The notes: generated by a model not told the origin, from the letters alone. DNA of 64,000 nt from Shewanella sp. OMA3-2 (GCF_021513195.1 NZ_CP090974.1:2554001-2618000); one strand, 5' to 3'; shown: positions 23,080 through 33,574, counted from the first letter of the stretch. Numbers and translations are program-made.

Positions 23080-23601
23080 ATGCTTTACGATTTAACCGTA
23101 GTACAATTTAGCAAAATGCTTAATAACTTAAACCACATTCTTGATAAAGGTGAGGCATTTGCAGCGCTTAAGCGTGTCGATATCGCTGTATTATTGAACT
23201 CACGTCTAGCGGCTGATCAGTTTAACTTAATCCGTCAAATACAAATTGCCTGCGACACGGCTAAAGTGGGAGTCGCTCGATTAACCGGACAACTAGACTC
23301 TGCGCCTAAGCATGATGACAGCGAAACGACCTTAGCAGAGCTGCGTCTACGCATTGCTTCTGTGCTTGAATATCTTGAGGGTTTTAGCGAAGCAGATTTT
23401 GAAAATGCTGCCACCATTCATATCTCTCAACCACGTTGGGAAGGTAAATACCTTACCGGTTACGAGTTTGCTATCGAGCATGCCATTCCTAACCTGTACT
23501 TTCACATCACCACGGCTTACGCAATATTACGCCATAACGGTGTTGAAGTAGGTAAAAAAGACTATTTAGGTGCCATGCCTTACAAAGCGCCAATCCTTTA
23601 A
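23080..23601 (+). CDS. DUF1993 family protein
   Basis: The 173-residue protein begins MLYDLTVVQFSKML, the usual opening of DUF1993 proteins, which are probably helical bundles of the DinB-like kind. The ATG at 23080 follows GAGGA at 23067-23071; the longer frame from 23053 would bury that site. Conserved-looking histidines occur in the HAIPNLYFHITTAYAILRHNG stretch, although a metal role is only a guess. No function is established for the family. An IS4-family element begins 63 bp after its stop codon. Confidence 0.85.
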   Translation: MLYDLTVVQFSKMLNNLNHILDKGEAFAALKRVDIAVLLNSRLAADQFNLIRQIQIACDTAKVGVARLTGQLDSAPKHDDSETTLAELRLRIASVLEYLEGFSEADFENAATIHISQPRWEGKYLTGYEFAIEHAIPNLYFHITTAYAILRHNGVEVGKKDYLGAMPYKAPIL

Positions 23602-23664
23602 ATAGCGAATAAGTGTCGAATTTAGCTAAGTTGATAGCGAATGATTAACTTAGTTAAAGCCATA

Positions 23665-25143
23665 AAAAATGCGAGCATATTGCTTAATGCCGTTCACTTA
23701 AGGTGAGCGGCATTTTTTATTTTTGCGACTGGGTAGCCATTTTTACTGACTTTTAAGCACCTTGGATGACTTCTTTCTCGTTTTCCTTCCAACTTAAACT
23801 GCTTGGCATTTCTCTCTATATCTAAAATAAACCTCGGAACATTTCCTGGTGCATATAACGGCATATTAGTGAGTTGATTGATAATATGAGATGAAGCATC
23901 TCGAAAACTCAGCTGATTTGGAAATACATTTTTAAGCGATTTCGCCATTAAAATCATTTTATAACGTATTAAATTATAAGCTAATAATAGTCCCCATAGC
24001 TCTTGATTTATTAACTCTGGAAGATTGCTTCTCAGCGTAAATCGACTTTCTAACATATATTGTTTCATTTCTCGATAACCCAGCTCTATCTCCCAGCGAT
24101 GTGTATATAAATCAACTATTTCTGCACCCGGATAGGCCATAACATCAAGCATTGAACTCAGAATGTTGACCTGTTTACCTTTTATCTGACGAGTGGTTAA
24201 TCTGGCTTCTATTGTTAATGGTAATTCAGGGCGTTTCTTTCTCGATTGAGGCGTTGTACTTAACCTGACAAGCTTATCGTGCTTACCTAAACTGCGGATT
24301 GTTTCATATTGAGTGCCTTTTTTTAACGGTAATAACCAATGGGTGTTGACGCCTTTAGCCTGCCAATCGTGTAATAAGCCTAGCGAGTAAAAGCCTTTAT
24401 CAAACAAGGTTAAGCTGTTGTCGGGTACACTTTTGATAAGCTTAGCCGCTAAGTTCATTTCATTTTCAGCCACACTGTCAAAGACGCTATCAACCAGTAA
24501 ATGACTACTCAGTTCCATCATACAAACCATGCGCACTTGAGGGTAACCAGACTCACTTGATTTGTTTGCTGTGCGCGCAAAAGCTGCACTATTCTCTTTC
24601 GTTTCAGGCGTTCTCCAGACTACGCCATCAACGCCAAAGAGGTTCAAACCGCACCAATGAGGATGTTCAGCACGTTGATGCCATGTGGCCGCTGAGCGAT
24701 GAAATATATCGCGAACCACATCACTGCCAAGCTTTTTTCTGGCCTGTGTGACAGCACTTCTCGCCACATAATCAACCTCTTGTGGCAGCACAATATCAAG
24801 CTTGTTAATCAATTGACGAACGGATTCAGTGCGGAATAAAGACATCCCAATAACAGCCCAAACCATAGCGTCCATGGGGAGTTTTCGACGTCTTAATGTG
24901 GCAACACCATTGGAGTCTAGACAAGATTGAATAATATCGGGTTCAAGGACATCAGCAAGAGATGAAAATTCGGTGAGTCGGTTAATTGAAGTGCGAGCAA
25001 GTGCTTCTGAAAGTTCCATAAAAAAATCCGATAATAAAGATTATCGGATTTTGGCAGACTAAAAGGATCGGTCAATAGATCGGTATATTTTTTATCACTT
25101 CAGTTCTTAACTGATCGGCATTAAGCATATTGCTCGCATTTTT
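23665..25143. mobile_element. IS4-family insertion sequence, 1479 bp
   Basis: A 28-bp perfect inverted repeat marks both ends (23665-23692 and 25116-25143, outer sequence AAAAATGCGAGCATATTGCT). One transposase gene on the minus strand fills the element. I see no clear 10-11 bp target duplication, so the ends may be off by a few bases or the flanks have changed. A hairpin with T-run at 23688-23718 lies just inside the left end. It separates the DUF1993 gene from the yeaC-like gene without breaking either. Confidence 0.88.
23694..25019 (-). CDS. IS4-family transposase
   Basis: The 441-residue DDE transposase has the first aspartate in FGVDGVVW, the second in [10 protein letters not shown], and the glutamate in the family's Y-(2)-R-(3)-E-(6)-K region, here [16 protein letters not shown]. 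An N-terminal domain with [20 protein letters not shown] is typical of IS4-family proteins. The frame is intact and the inverted repeats are perfect, so the element may still be active. Confidence 0.93.
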   Translation of the reverse strand: MELSEALARTSINRLTEFSSLADVLEPDIIQSCLDSNGVATLRRRKLPMDAMVWAVIGMSLFRTESVRQLINKLDIVLPQEVDYVARSAVTQARKKLGSDVVRDIFHRSAATWHQRAEHPHWCGLNLFGVDGVVWRTPETKENSAAFARTANKSSESGYPQVRMVCMMELSSHLLVDSVFDSVAENEMNLAAKLIKSVPDNSLTLFDKGFYSLGLLHDWQAKGVNTHWLLPLKKGTQYETIRSLGKHDKLVRLSTTPQSRKKRPELPLTIEARLTTRQIKGKQVNILSSMLDVMAYPGAEIVDLYTHRWEIELGYREMKQYMLESRFTLRSNLPELINQELWGLLLAYNLIRYKMILMAKSLKNVFPNQLSFRDASSHIINQLTNMPLYAPGNVPRFILDIERNAKQFKLEGKRERSHPRCLKVSKNGYPVAKIKNAAHLK

Positions 25144-25166
25144 ATTATTAAATCAAGTATATATAA

Positions 25167-25448
25167 TTACATTTCAGGTTCTTTAAACTCAGCGATGGCT
25201 TCGCCCTTAAACTGCTTTTTCAATTCAGTTTTAGACAATTCATTAATCGCCCCGCCAGCACCAATTGTAAAGTGGTCTGTCTGTTTCAGCTTACGCGCTT
25301 GGTAAAGCATAACCACTTGTAATGTTGATTCACGCTGAGCTTCAGATAACACAGTACCATCTTCCCACTTACCCAATTCAGTGGCAGACACTAACCTGTG
25401 GTAAACCTCTTCTGGCATTTCATCAATGACTTTGTTGATATCGTTCAT
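25167..25448 (-). CDS. yeaC: DUF1315 family protein, YeaC-like
   Basis: The 93-residue protein matches E. coli YeaC in layout: an N-terminal MPEEVYHRLVSATELGKW segment, then SEAQRESTLQVVMLYQARKL, and a basic C-terminal tail. Function is unknown. Its start codon overlaps the stop of the zinc-ribbon gene by 4 bp, so the two are translationally coupled. Confidence 0.88.
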   Translation of the reverse strand: MNDINKVIDEMPEEVYHRLVSATELGKWEDGTVLSEAQRESTLQVVMLYQARKLKQTDHFTIGAGGAINELSKTELKKQFKGEAIAEFKEPEM

Positions 25449-25762
25449 ACTGATTTCCGTTTATGTAGCACGAGCCTAACTCGAGTAATAAAATAACCCA
25501 CAAAACCAACAACAAAACAAGAAACAGCCACAACGGCTTGTATTCCTTGTGCTTGCTCCCCACCCCAAAACCAAGCCACTGCGCCGGCAATAAACAGCGA
25601 TAAAAAAACTAAACTGTGATTCATCAATTTATTCGATTGCTGAATATGGCTTATTTTAGTTAATGACTCAGTACTACCTGCCAAACTCACTTTGCAGTGC
25701 TGACATTCCTTAGCCTGGCTAGAAATGCGTTTTTGACACTTAGGACATTCAATTAATGCCAT
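25445..25762 (-). CDS. Zinc-ribbon membrane protein
   Basis: The 105-residue protein has an N-terminal zinc ribbon (CPKC at residues 5-8 and CQHC at about 20-23) followed by two predicted membrane helices (about 49-65 and 72-92). This is a common layout for small bacterial membrane proteins with a cytosolic metal-binding head. No specific role can be given. It overlaps the yeaC-like gene by 4 bp and follows the M14 peptidase gene by 24 bp, so the three may form one operon. Confidence 0.8.
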   Translation of the reverse strand: MALIECPKCQKRISSQAKECQHCKVSLAGSTESLTKISHIQQSNKLMNHSLVFLSLFIAGAVAWFWGGEQAQGIQAVVAVSCFVVGFVGYFITRVRLVLHKRKSV

Positions 25763-25786
25763 GAATGAAAACCCTTCTGCTACCGT

Positions 25787-26911
25787 TTACAGATCGTCTA
25801 CTACAGCTAACATCGCTAATAAAGACGCTTCGCCTAGATAAATACTGCGCTCTGGTGACCAGCCCACAAAAGGGTCTGACAAATTAGCATTGTCTTTAAA
25901 AGGCATTTCTAAGGTATTTGATAAACACTTAAAGGTATTCGCTACCCAATTAGAACCAACAGTTAAATTAGCCTTGCCAGGTTCATCTTTTGCATAGCCA
26001 TATTCGGTTTGAAAATCAGCGCTAGCAATTTGTAGCGATGAGACAAATTTACTTTGAAGTTGCGCCATTTTATCTGTGTAATTAGGCACGCCTTCACAAC
26101 CGGCTAAAAATACGTAAGGCAGACCTTCGTCACCATGAACATCGTAAAATAAATCAACACCGGTTTCTTTCATCTTATTGACGACATAAAACACCTCAGG
26201 GCTTTTTTCTAAGCTAGGTGTTTGCCATTCACGGTTTAGGTTAGTGCCAACCGCGTTAGTGCGTAAATGACCGCGCACGCTGCCATCTGGATTCATGTTG
26301 GGCACAATATAAAAATTAGCTTTATCTAATAATGACTTAGAGGTTGGATTGTCACTGTCTAATAACTGACTAATCAAACCTTCAACGAGCCATTCTGCCA
26401 TGGTTTCGCCAGGATGCTGTCTTGCAGTAATCCAGATACTTTTTTTATCTTCGTCATCATCACCAATTTTTAACAAGGTCATGTCACGGCCATCAAGGGT
26501 TAACCCTAAGTGTTCTAAACTCACTGATGGGTGTAATTGGACTTCGCTGATTAAGTCTAAATGACGTTCATAGCTGTACGGTGCAAAATAAGCTATTTGA
26601 ATCGCTTCACAATCTAAATCGACTGTAATAGTTAATTTACCATCTTGATAAGCTGTAGGAACACGGAACCAGTGTTGACGATCATAACTTGCCACTGCTT
26701 GGTAGTCTTCCCAACCTTTCGGATAAGATGCTGTACCAGCATTGTTGATATGCATAGTATAAGTTTGGCCAACAGAACCTTCTAAACGAAAATTAAACCA
26801 TTGGTAGAACTCACCACCAAAATCGGGTTTTATAGCAAGCTGAATATCATCGTGTTTATCAATGTTAACCACTTCAATATTGCCGCCATCAAAATTTGCA
26901 CTGATCCGCAT
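25787..26911 (-). CDS. M14-family zinc carboxypeptidase, cytosolic type
   Basis: About 374 residues. An N-terminal beta domain (residues 1-120) is followed by the M14 catalytic domain with zinc ligands in ARQHPGETMAEW (H and E) and in FYDVHGDEG (H). The substrate-carboxylate stretch NPDGSVRGHLRTN and the late TLEMPF glutamate are also present. This combination resembles bacterial relatives of the AGBL/CCP carboxypeptidases, which have no signal peptide. The natural substrate is unknown. I choose the ATG at 26911, preceded by AAAGGA, over the frame opening at 26941. Confidence 0.9.
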   Translation of the reverse strand: MRISANFDGGNIEVVNIDKHDDIQLAIKPDFGGEFYQWFNFRLEGSVGQTYTMHINNAGTASYPKGWEDYQAVASYDRQHWFRVPTAYQDGKLTITVDLDCEAIQIAYFAPYSYERHLDLISEVQLHPSVSLEHLGLTLDGRDMTLLKIGDDDEDKKSIWITARQHPGETMAEWLVEGLISQLLDSDNPTSKSLLDKANFYIVPNMNPDGSVRGHLRTNAVGTNLNREWQTPSLEKSPEVFYVVNKMKETGVDLFYDVHGDEGLPYVFLAGCEGVPNYTDKMAQLQSKFVSSLQIASADFQTEYGYAKDEPGKANLTVGSNWVANTFKCLSNTLEMPFKDNANLSDPFVGWSPERSIYLGEASLLAMLAVVDDL

Positions 26912-27028
26912 AGGGTATCCTTTAGTAAGTTGCTGTCGCATTTTGTCTACATGTAAATGACATTATTAATTTCATGTAAGCTATTTTTATCGCCACAGTT
27001 TACCAAATACCGCTATTAGTGGGAACCG

Positions 27029-27689
27029 TTAAAAACTAAAGCTATATCCTTGTCCCCTCACTGTATTAATTAACTCCTGGGTAAATTTCGATTGGCTAAT
27101 TTTCTACGGGTATTACTAACATGCATGTCTAAATTACGGTCAAATTTACCTAATTGCTTATGCAATACACGTAACTGTAACTCTTGCTTGGTTACCACCT
27201 CCCCTGGCGTTCATATAGATATTTAAATAAGCGATATTCGGTATTGGTTAAAGTGATTTTATGACCATTACAATTTAATGAGTAGCTGGGATCATCAAAA
27301 CGGATCGTTATTGGCTCGTCTGCATTACTGGCTAGGTTACTACGTCGCTTTATAACGTTAAGTCTTAGTTGTAACTCGCGAAGATTAAAAGGTTTTGATA
27401 AGTAATCATCTGCACCAAGCTCTAGTGCGTTAATTTTTTCAAACTCATCATTTTTACTTGCAAGTGTAATGATAGGTGTCGAACATTTTCCGGTTACAAA
27501 TGACCAAAATGATTCCATTTTAGGCACCGACAGATCAACTAATACAGCTTCAAATAACTGAGTTTCTAAATTAACTCGCGCTTGAAATGCATTATTAACC
27601 ACAATGACCTGATAACCGATTTCAGTTAATTGTGCCGTTAAATCAAAACTCATTTCGAGCTGTTGATCGATCAATAATATTATTCCCAC
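27029..27689 (-). pseudogene. OmpR-family response regulator, frameshifted twice
   Basis: The intact part (27689 to 27192) has a receiver domain with phospho-acceptor aspartate in AVLVDLSVP and lysine in YLSKPF, then the first half of a winged-helix domain (TNTEYRLFKYLYERQG). Reading stops at GRW. One extra G in the run at 27201-27204 restores EVVTKQELQLRVLHKQ and the recognition helix region DRNLDMHVSNTRRKL. A second missing base near 27079-27081 is then needed to reach the usual LINTVRGQGYSF ending. The acidic pair normally written DD is DQ here. No histidine kinase gene is adjacent. GTG at 27689 is the likeliest start. Confidence 0.8.
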
Positions 27690-27801
27690 AACACACCACA
27701 AATGATAACTATTTGCATTAAGATTAACATGTCAATAGGTGTTAATCTACTTTTACGTTCAAATGAATTGGTGATGTGTTCTCTATAAACTCTTTCAAAA
27801 T

Positions 27802-27830
27802 AAAAAGCCTGATCACTCAGGCTTTTTATT
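27802..27830 (-). terminator. Terminator of the DUF885 gene
   Basis: The stem AAAAAGCCTGA / TCAGGCTTTTT with a 4-nt loop lies 22 bp beyond the DUF885 stop codon. T-runs on both sides make it bidirectional. Confidence 0.85.
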
Positions 27831-27851
27831 GGCTACGAGTTAAATTATCAG

Positions 27852-29641
27852 CTATTTCATCAATTGGCGTATGTACTTCACCGGTGCACTACCGTAACTT
27901 AAAAACTGTTCATGGAACTGTTTTAAATCAAAGTCTGCACCTTTGTCAGCTTTCAACTCTTCTCTAAAATCGTAAATTTCGCGGTAACCTGAATAGTAAC
28001 TGGTTAACTGCACCTGGCTTAATGTTGCCTGGCGCCACTTCCCTTCGGCTTCAGCACGCTGCTGGAAGGCTTCATTTTCCATTAGGGCGATAGCATCTTG
28101 CTCGCCCATGCCTTTCACTTGAATACTGTAATCTAGAATGGTGTTAGCAATAACACGTAAATTCCATTTGTAATACATTAACCACATTTCAGGTTCAAAA
28201 TTGCCATAACCTTCCTCAAGCATCATACGTTCAGTATACACAGCCCAACCCTCGACCATTGCACCGTTACCGAATAAGCTTTTAACTAAACTAGGAGATT
28301 GATTTGAATACACAAGCTGGGTGTAATGACCTGGTATTGCCTCGTGAATATTCAGCACCTGTAAAATCCAATGATTGTACTCGCGCAAATAGCTTTCGGC
28401 CGATTCATCACTCATATCATCAAGCGGCGTCACGTTATAATAAGTGTTACTACCCTTTTCGTAAGGCCCTGGAGCACTAATTGAGGCACCGGCAAATCCC
28501 CGCATGTATTCAGGTGTTTCACGCACCACTAACGGCTGTTTAGGATCAAGGCTAATCAGTTTTTTATCGTTAACAAACTTCACTAATTCAGGAATTTGCT
28601 TACGTACATCATCAACAAAATCTTCGCGCTTAACATGCTTTGACGACAGTACGTCAATGAGTTGTCTGATGGCTATTTTGTCATCAGTCGGTTTAGCGGT
28701 TTCAATATGCTTAGCCCAAATGTCAGCCGTAATTTTAGCCATTTCTGCTTGAACACGATTCTTATCTTCAACGGCTTTGTCATATAGTTGTTTAGCTGTC
28801 ATGCCCGCTTGAATATCTAAGGCAAACTTTTGCTCATACAAGTCTTCACCAATTCTAAAGTCACGGCCACCATTGGCGACTAGATCTGCCTCTAACACCG
28901 TCAACCAATCAATAAAGCATTAATCGCTTGCTTGGCGCTGTTGAAGCGGCTGGTAAACAAGGCTTTTTGTTGAGCATTTAAGCCAGACTGAGCAACCTTG
29001 TTAGCTAAATCGTCATTAAGTACAGAGAACGCACCACGGTTTTGCTGAATCGCTAACTGAGTATGTGTCAATGTTGGCTTACTAATATTTTCTTGAGCAG
29101 CTTGATAATAGGCCGGCACACTTTCTAAACGCGCAATAACCGATATAAGACGCTCATCCAACGGGGCAAAATCTTCATTAATAATTTGTGCAAACCCACC
29201 GGCAACATTATAACTTGAAGGATCCCACTGCCATGATTTGAATGTGCTCACTTCCCACTCAAATTTATTCAATAGATTTTCAAGTAATTTATAATCAATA
29301 AGCTGATTAGCAGATAAAGTGTCTTGATTAAAGGCGCTTAATAAGGCCTTGTGTTTGGCAACAAATGCGAGGGTTTTGTCACGACTTGCTTGGTTAGGCA
29401 CATCAAGATAGCCATCGTTAATATGCTTACCGTTGTACATTGCCCAAGTTGGCGCTAATAGCCATAAATCATCAATAAAATGCTGCGAAAAATCAGCAAA
29501 CGATAACTGGCTAGCTTGTTGAGATGATGCCTGGGTCTGGGTTGTCTCTACTGTATTTTTATTTGAATTTACAGGGTCTTGACAACCTACTAGCCCAGTA
29601 AGTGCAGCCGCTACAGAAAGTGAAATTAACGCCTTTTTCAT
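27852..29641 (-). pseudogene. DUF885-family lipoprotein (predicted metallopeptidase), frameshifted
   Basis: Two frames make up one DUF885 protein of about 596 residues. The first (29641 to 28901) starts with a signal peptide and lipobox LVGC at residues 17-20. The second (28904 to 27852) carries the family motif HEAIPGH, likely a zinc site. The first frame ends in NALLIG just where the second opens with WLTVLEADL. A missing base near 28904-28915 explains the split, although the TTGA overlap could also act as a start-stop overlap. DUF885 proteins are probable carboxypeptidase-like hydrolases in the cell envelope. The upstream 29642-30091 stretch contains no gene. Confidence 0.82.
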
Positions 29642-30091
29642 ATAATGCCTTTATTGTTTTAGTTAACTTAAGAACGATTTATGTCGCTGCTAATAATGTA
29701 ACGGCTATTAATTAAGGTGCATTTACAGCTCGTTTACTATTGGATATTTGTTAAATAGTTAACCATTTTTCAAAACTATTTGCAGTACAATTTATCCTTT
29801 TGACACTTCTTGTCACACAATTATTTATGCCATAAAAAGCGACTCTTTTTACCGTTTATCTAGGTATTCCAAAGGTACGAGACATTACTGATAGTAGATA
29901 GTTAGCTACACTTTTACAAAACAGAACACCAACTGCCATTATAACTATATATATCAATTTATTAATGTAAAATTACGGCGTGATAAACTTGTCGAAATTA
30001 TTGATTTACTATGGCTATCAAGTGTCATTCTGTTCAGCTGCTGGATTAATACTCTGCTAAGCTTTACTTCAACAGCACATTGTTAACTTTT
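29642..30091. other. Intergenic region between divergent genes
   Basis: AT-rich, with no coding frame I can support. It must contain the promoter of the DUF885 gene on the minus strand and leads into the promoter at 30092 on the plus strand. Confidence 0.4.
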
Positions 30092-30120
30092 TTGTTAATG
30101 GATCAAAGATTGGCTATAAT
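30092..30120 (+). promoter_or_regulatory. Sigma-70-type promoter of the Crp/Fnr-like gene
   Basis: TTGTTA at 30092-30097 and a perfect TATAAT at 30115-30120 are separated by exactly 17 bp, 32 bp before the ATG at 30153. Confidence 0.7.
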
Positions 30121-30152
30121 TAACTTTAAAGCCGTTAAAATCGATTAAAATT

Positions 30153-30824
30153 ATGCAGTTAAAACCGCTTGCTAAAGGACGTTTCCATACCATGTGGGAA
30201 CAAGAGTATAGTACGATTGAAGCTATAATTAGAGAATGTGTCACTGACACTAAGACAGTCCCATCGCAATATAAGTTAATGCGGCAAGGCCAAAAGGTAA
30301 ACTCGCTTATCCTGGTACCCCATGGTCACATTTCGATGAGTTACACAGCTAAAAATGGTCGCCGTTTTCAACTAGGTACCATGAATTGCGATTCACAGCT
30401 TTTTGGTGAAATGGAGTTTTTTACCCAATATTTTTGCCAACTAGATATTATCACCGAAGAACCATTAGACATTGCAATTATCAATGGCGACAAGTTACAG
30501 CAAGCAATGCTTAAAACCCCTAAATTCGCATTATTTTTTGCCAGTGCTATTGCCATAGATTATCAGGAAACGGTTGATATTTTTGCCCGTAGAATGCTTT
30601 ATCCAATTGCGTATAACATAGCTTATGAACTTTATAATAAGCATTTGAATGTTCAGTGTGTTGAAGGATTTTCTAAATGTTATTTAGAAGCTGAGCGATT
30701 CGCGACTACTGACAGAGTATATCGCCGTGCAGTCAAAAAGCTTGAAGATTTAGGACTGATAAAAAGAGACAAAGAAGGTTTGGTCATTTGTGATTTACCG
30801 GGTCTCAAAGCATTCATTGAATAA
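30153..30824 (+). CDS. Crp/Fnr-family transcriptional regulator, YeiL-like
   Basis: The 223-residue protein has an N-terminal cyclic-nucleotide-binding fold (LVPHGHISMSYTAKNGRRF, then SQLFGEMEFF) and a C-terminal winged helix with CYLEAERFATTDRVYRRAVKKLEDLGLI. The overall form matches E. coli YeiL better than Crp or Fnr. The N-terminal cysteine cluster of Fnr is missing, and the ligand is unknown. It lies beside a purine-nucleoside operon on the opposite strand, and YeiL in E. coli neighbours nucleoside genes, so a link to nucleoside use is reasonable but inferred. Confidence 0.82.
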   Translation: MQLKPLAKGRFHTMWEQEYSTIEAIIRECVTDTKTVPSQYKLMRQGQKVNSLILVPHGHISMSYTAKNGRRFQLGTMNCDSQLFGEMEFFTQYFCQLDIITEEPLDIAIINGDKLQQAMLKTPKFALFFASAIAIDYQETVDIFARRMLYPIAYNIAYELYNKHLNVQCVEGFSKCYLEAERFATTDRVYRRAVKKLEDLGLIKRDKEGLVICDLPGLKAFIE

Positions 30825-31091
30825 GCACTAACGGTCTAATGTCAATCCGTTAACACACCGATTAATTAATCAATTGACCGCTCTTTTAAAGCACCTCAAT
30901 CTTATATTAGAAGTGGTGTTGGATATTAGGTCTTTAAAACACGCTGTTTTACAGCGCCTGTGAATATCACTAAACAGTAACAAATTAGACCTAGACTAAA
31001 ACAGCATAAGCTTAACAAACTGCTACTGGGTTTTAGAAAGGCGGCGTTTGCTCTAGGCAAATTAAATCAAAATCTAGCAAGTATCCATATA

Positions 31092-31127
31092 GAAAAAATG
31101 CCAGTCAGTTTAACTAACTAGCATTTT
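31092..31127 (-). terminator. Terminator of the deoD-MFS operon
   Basis: AAAATGC and GCATTTT arms close an imperfect hairpin of about 11 bp, with a T-run on the minus strand. It lies about 25 bp after the MFS stop. The remaining 30825-31091 stretch after the regulator shows no gene. Confidence 0.65.
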
Positions 31128-31149
31128 CTAGGCGATTAACTTTTTATTT

Positions 31150-32319
31150 TCAATTAGAAGCCTTGGTTAGCTTGCTATTCTGGCGACTTGAAAACACCAA
31201 CATTATCATAATCAATGCATATATCACTGGAATAGCATACATGACTATTTGTACGCCTATGATGCTTTCAAATAGTGAACTAATGGCTGGGCTAAACATT
31301 GCCCCCGCGCTACCACTGATTAATATAAATGATACGTTACGACTACTTGCAGTTTTGACAAATGAAACACCATAAGCAATAAAGGCGTTATATAATGCTG
31401 CGCAAGCGAAACCGTAACCGTAAGTCAAATAGCCAATCGAGTCTAGATTATTAGTCGTAACAATCCAGCTAGTAATGATTAACGCTAAACAAATCATACC
31501 CATTACAAAATGCTGGATTTTGACTCTAGATACAATCACTGTTGAAACCAATGCACCAATAAGTGCAGCTGACCAGTATTGGGTAATGATATTACCGGCC
31601 TCTTCGAATGGAATATTGAATTTGGTTTTAACAAACATCGGCGCCCATGTAAGGAATGTATACAGCGCCAACATACCGAGGAACAACCCAATGCCACCGC
31701 TTATTATGCCTAAGTTCCATTCGGACTTATCTGTTAGGCTTGCTGAGTCATTGGAGCTTTCACACAAAGAAAAGTTAGTTAACAACGCGACTATGGCAGT
31801 TCCCAAGGCCACTACGCCCACTGCCATATAACTGTAACTCCATGATAATGCATTACTTAAAGCATAGGTGGTAATTAATGGAAATACCACGCCAGCAATA
31901 TTGAATGTAGCATCTTGTACTACAAACATTGTACTTTGAATTTTATCTTTCCAAATTGAGACGACAATTGTTCCAGCAACACAGAGTCCTATGCCACCGC
32001 ATAATCCAATCACTGTCATGGTTATCATCACTACACTTAATGAGTCAGTTAAATGTATTGCTGCTGCGCAGCCAGCAATAACAAAATAACTTAATAAGGT
32101 AATTCGTTTTAAGCCGATCCTCTCAATTAAGAAAAATGCCGCAATGGTACCTGCTAGCGCTCCGCCGTTAAGTAACGAGAAAATGGATGCAACTTCGTTA
32201 ACATTGGCTGAAAATTTCTCAGCAATGGGCTCAATTAACATACCAAATTGTGTTGCAAAGCCAGCTATAACAAAATTGGCTAAAAAGCTAAGTAAAGTTA
32301 AGGATATTTTATTTTTCAT
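31150..32319 (-). CDS. MFS transporter, TsgA-like
   Basis: About 389 residues with 12 predicted membrane helices in two halves. The N-terminal half has the A-motif region (ERIGLKRITLLSY) near residue 60. It is most like the TsgA/FucP branch of the major facilitator superfamily. I choose the ATG at 32319, preceded by AGGA eight bases upstream; the frame is open to 32373. It lies 77 bp downstream of deoD on the same strand, so it probably moves nucleosides, bases or a sugar derived from them. Substrate not proven. Confidence 0.85.
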   Translation of the reverse strand: MKNKISLTLLSFLANFVIAGFATQFGMLIEPIAEKFSANVNEVASIFSLLNGGALAGTIAAFFLIERIGLKRITLLSYFVIAGCAAAIHLTDSLSVVMITMTVIGLCGGIGLCVAGTIVVSIWKDKIQSTMFVVQDATFNIAGVVFPLITTYALSNALSWSYSYMAVGVVALGTAIVALLTNFSLCESSNDSASLTDKSEWNLGIISGGIGLFLGMLALYTFLTWAPMFVKTKFNIPFEEAGNIITQYWSAALIGALVSTVIVSRVKIQHFVMGMICLALIITSWIVTTNNLDSIGYLTYGYGFACAALYNAFIAYGVSFVKTASSRNVSFILISGSAGAMFSPAISSLFESIIGVQIVMYAIPVIYALIMIMLVFSSRQNSKLTKASN

Positions 32320-32396
32320 TTTTGTGTCCTGATTTGCTAAAGCAACTCGAGATAGAGAAGGTTTCAGCACCATAATGGGAGGCTTTAGGCAATATT

Positions 32397-33104
32397 TTAG
32401 TCTAGATAAGCCGTCTCTAATGCGAGCTTTATCATGTGATTAAATGTAAGCTGGCGAGCTTCAGCACTCGTTTCTTCACCCGTTAAGCAGTGGTCTGAAA
32501 CAGTTAAAATGGCTAATGACTCTATTCCTTGATGATGGGCTAATCCATATAACCCAGCAACTTCCATATCTATGCCGAGTACCCCGAAACGTTCTAGAGC
32601 AGGTATCATGTCTTCGTCTGGATCGTAGTACATGTCGCCACTGAATATGTTACCCACCTTCACGCTAATCTGCTGTTGTAGGGCGATAGTATATGCTTTA
32701 TGGAGTAGGTCAAACGTTGCTGAGGTCGCCATTTGATATCCGCTGCTGCGTTTTGAATTCGTCGGAGAGTCGGTACCAGCAGCCTGAGCTAGAATGACAT
32801 CGTTGATTTTAATATGATGCTGAGTAGCACCAAGACTACCCACCCTAATAATTCGTTTAACATTAAACTCAGTCACGAGCTCGTGAGCATAAAGCACCAT
32901 TGATGGGATACCCATTCCGTGGCCCATTACCGAAATACGTTTACCTTTATAAAAGCCGGTATACCCCAACATGTTACGAATATTGGTTATCTCTTTCACA
33001 TTATCTAGAAAGTTTTCTGCGATATATTTCGCACGTAGTGGATCACCTGGCATGATGACTGTTTCAGCAAAGTCGCCTGCTGTTCCGTTAATATGTGCAG
33101 TCAT
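32397..33104 (-). CDS. deoD: Purine nucleoside phosphorylase DeoD-type
   Basis: About 235 residues, the standard length of hexameric PNP. The phosphate-binding start VIMPGDPLRAKYIA, the GHGMGIPS stretch, RVGSLGATQ and the purine-site EVAGLYGLAHHQG region are all present. SDHCLTGE near the end carries the catalytic aspartate. It splits purine (deoxy)nucleosides with phosphate into base and (deoxy)ribose-1-phosphate. The ATG at 33104 follows AGGAG at a 5-bp spacing. It leads an operon with the MFS transporter. A second copy elsewhere in the genome is likely in this group but cannot be seen here. Confidence 0.95.
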   Translation of the reverse strand: MTAHINGTAGDFAETVIMPGDPLRAKYIAENFLDNVKEITNIRNMLGYTGFYKGKRISVMGHGMGIPSMVLYAHELVTEFNVKRIIRVGSLGATQHHIKINDVILAQAAGTDSPTNSKRSSGYQMATSATFDLLHKAYTIALQQQISVKVGNIFSGDMYYDPDEDMIPALERFGVLGIDMEVAGLYGLAHHQGIESLAILTVSDHCLTGEETSAEARQLTFNHMIKLALETAYLD

Positions 33105-33574
33105 GAATACTCCTATTTGAATGATTTTCATCATAATAAGGAGCGGAACATAATAGTTATAGGACTTAAGTCCGCATTAACAAAATATATTCAAATAGGT
33201 TATTGTCTTATATTTGGGCCCTTATTTGGGGTAATTTATCAAGCCTGCAAAACTTGAATAAGGCTTAATGTCTTGCTTAAGTCTGCCAATTTTATATCAC
33301 TCAATGTGAAATAACGTCGTTGGTTTTAAATACAGCTGCTCTAGAGTGCTGATAAAATGGTAAGCGTATAGAAACCTTCAAATGCGAGTGGCAGTAAATC
33401 AGATATAAATTAGGTAGTTACGCAGAATCAATTACAGGGTCGAATTTTGATTTAAGCAACCAACTATAGCCGATTTAAAGCGATAAAAAAGCGCTAGGTT
33501 ATTACATCCAAGCGCTAACGGGTGAGATAAAGGGGCAAGCTAACCCAAAATACACAAGACTTCACTGTTGCATA
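33105..33574. other. Upstream region of deoD
   Basis: About 470 bp without a gene. It should hold the deoD promoter. Two AGCGCT palindromes near 33491 and 33511 (KAAGCGCTAGG and AAGCGCTAAC contexts) stand out, but no function can be assigned. Confidence 0.4.

Noticed and set aside
23655..25153. Target duplication around the IS4-family element
   Set aside because: Comparing 10-11 bp on both sides gave no convincing match.
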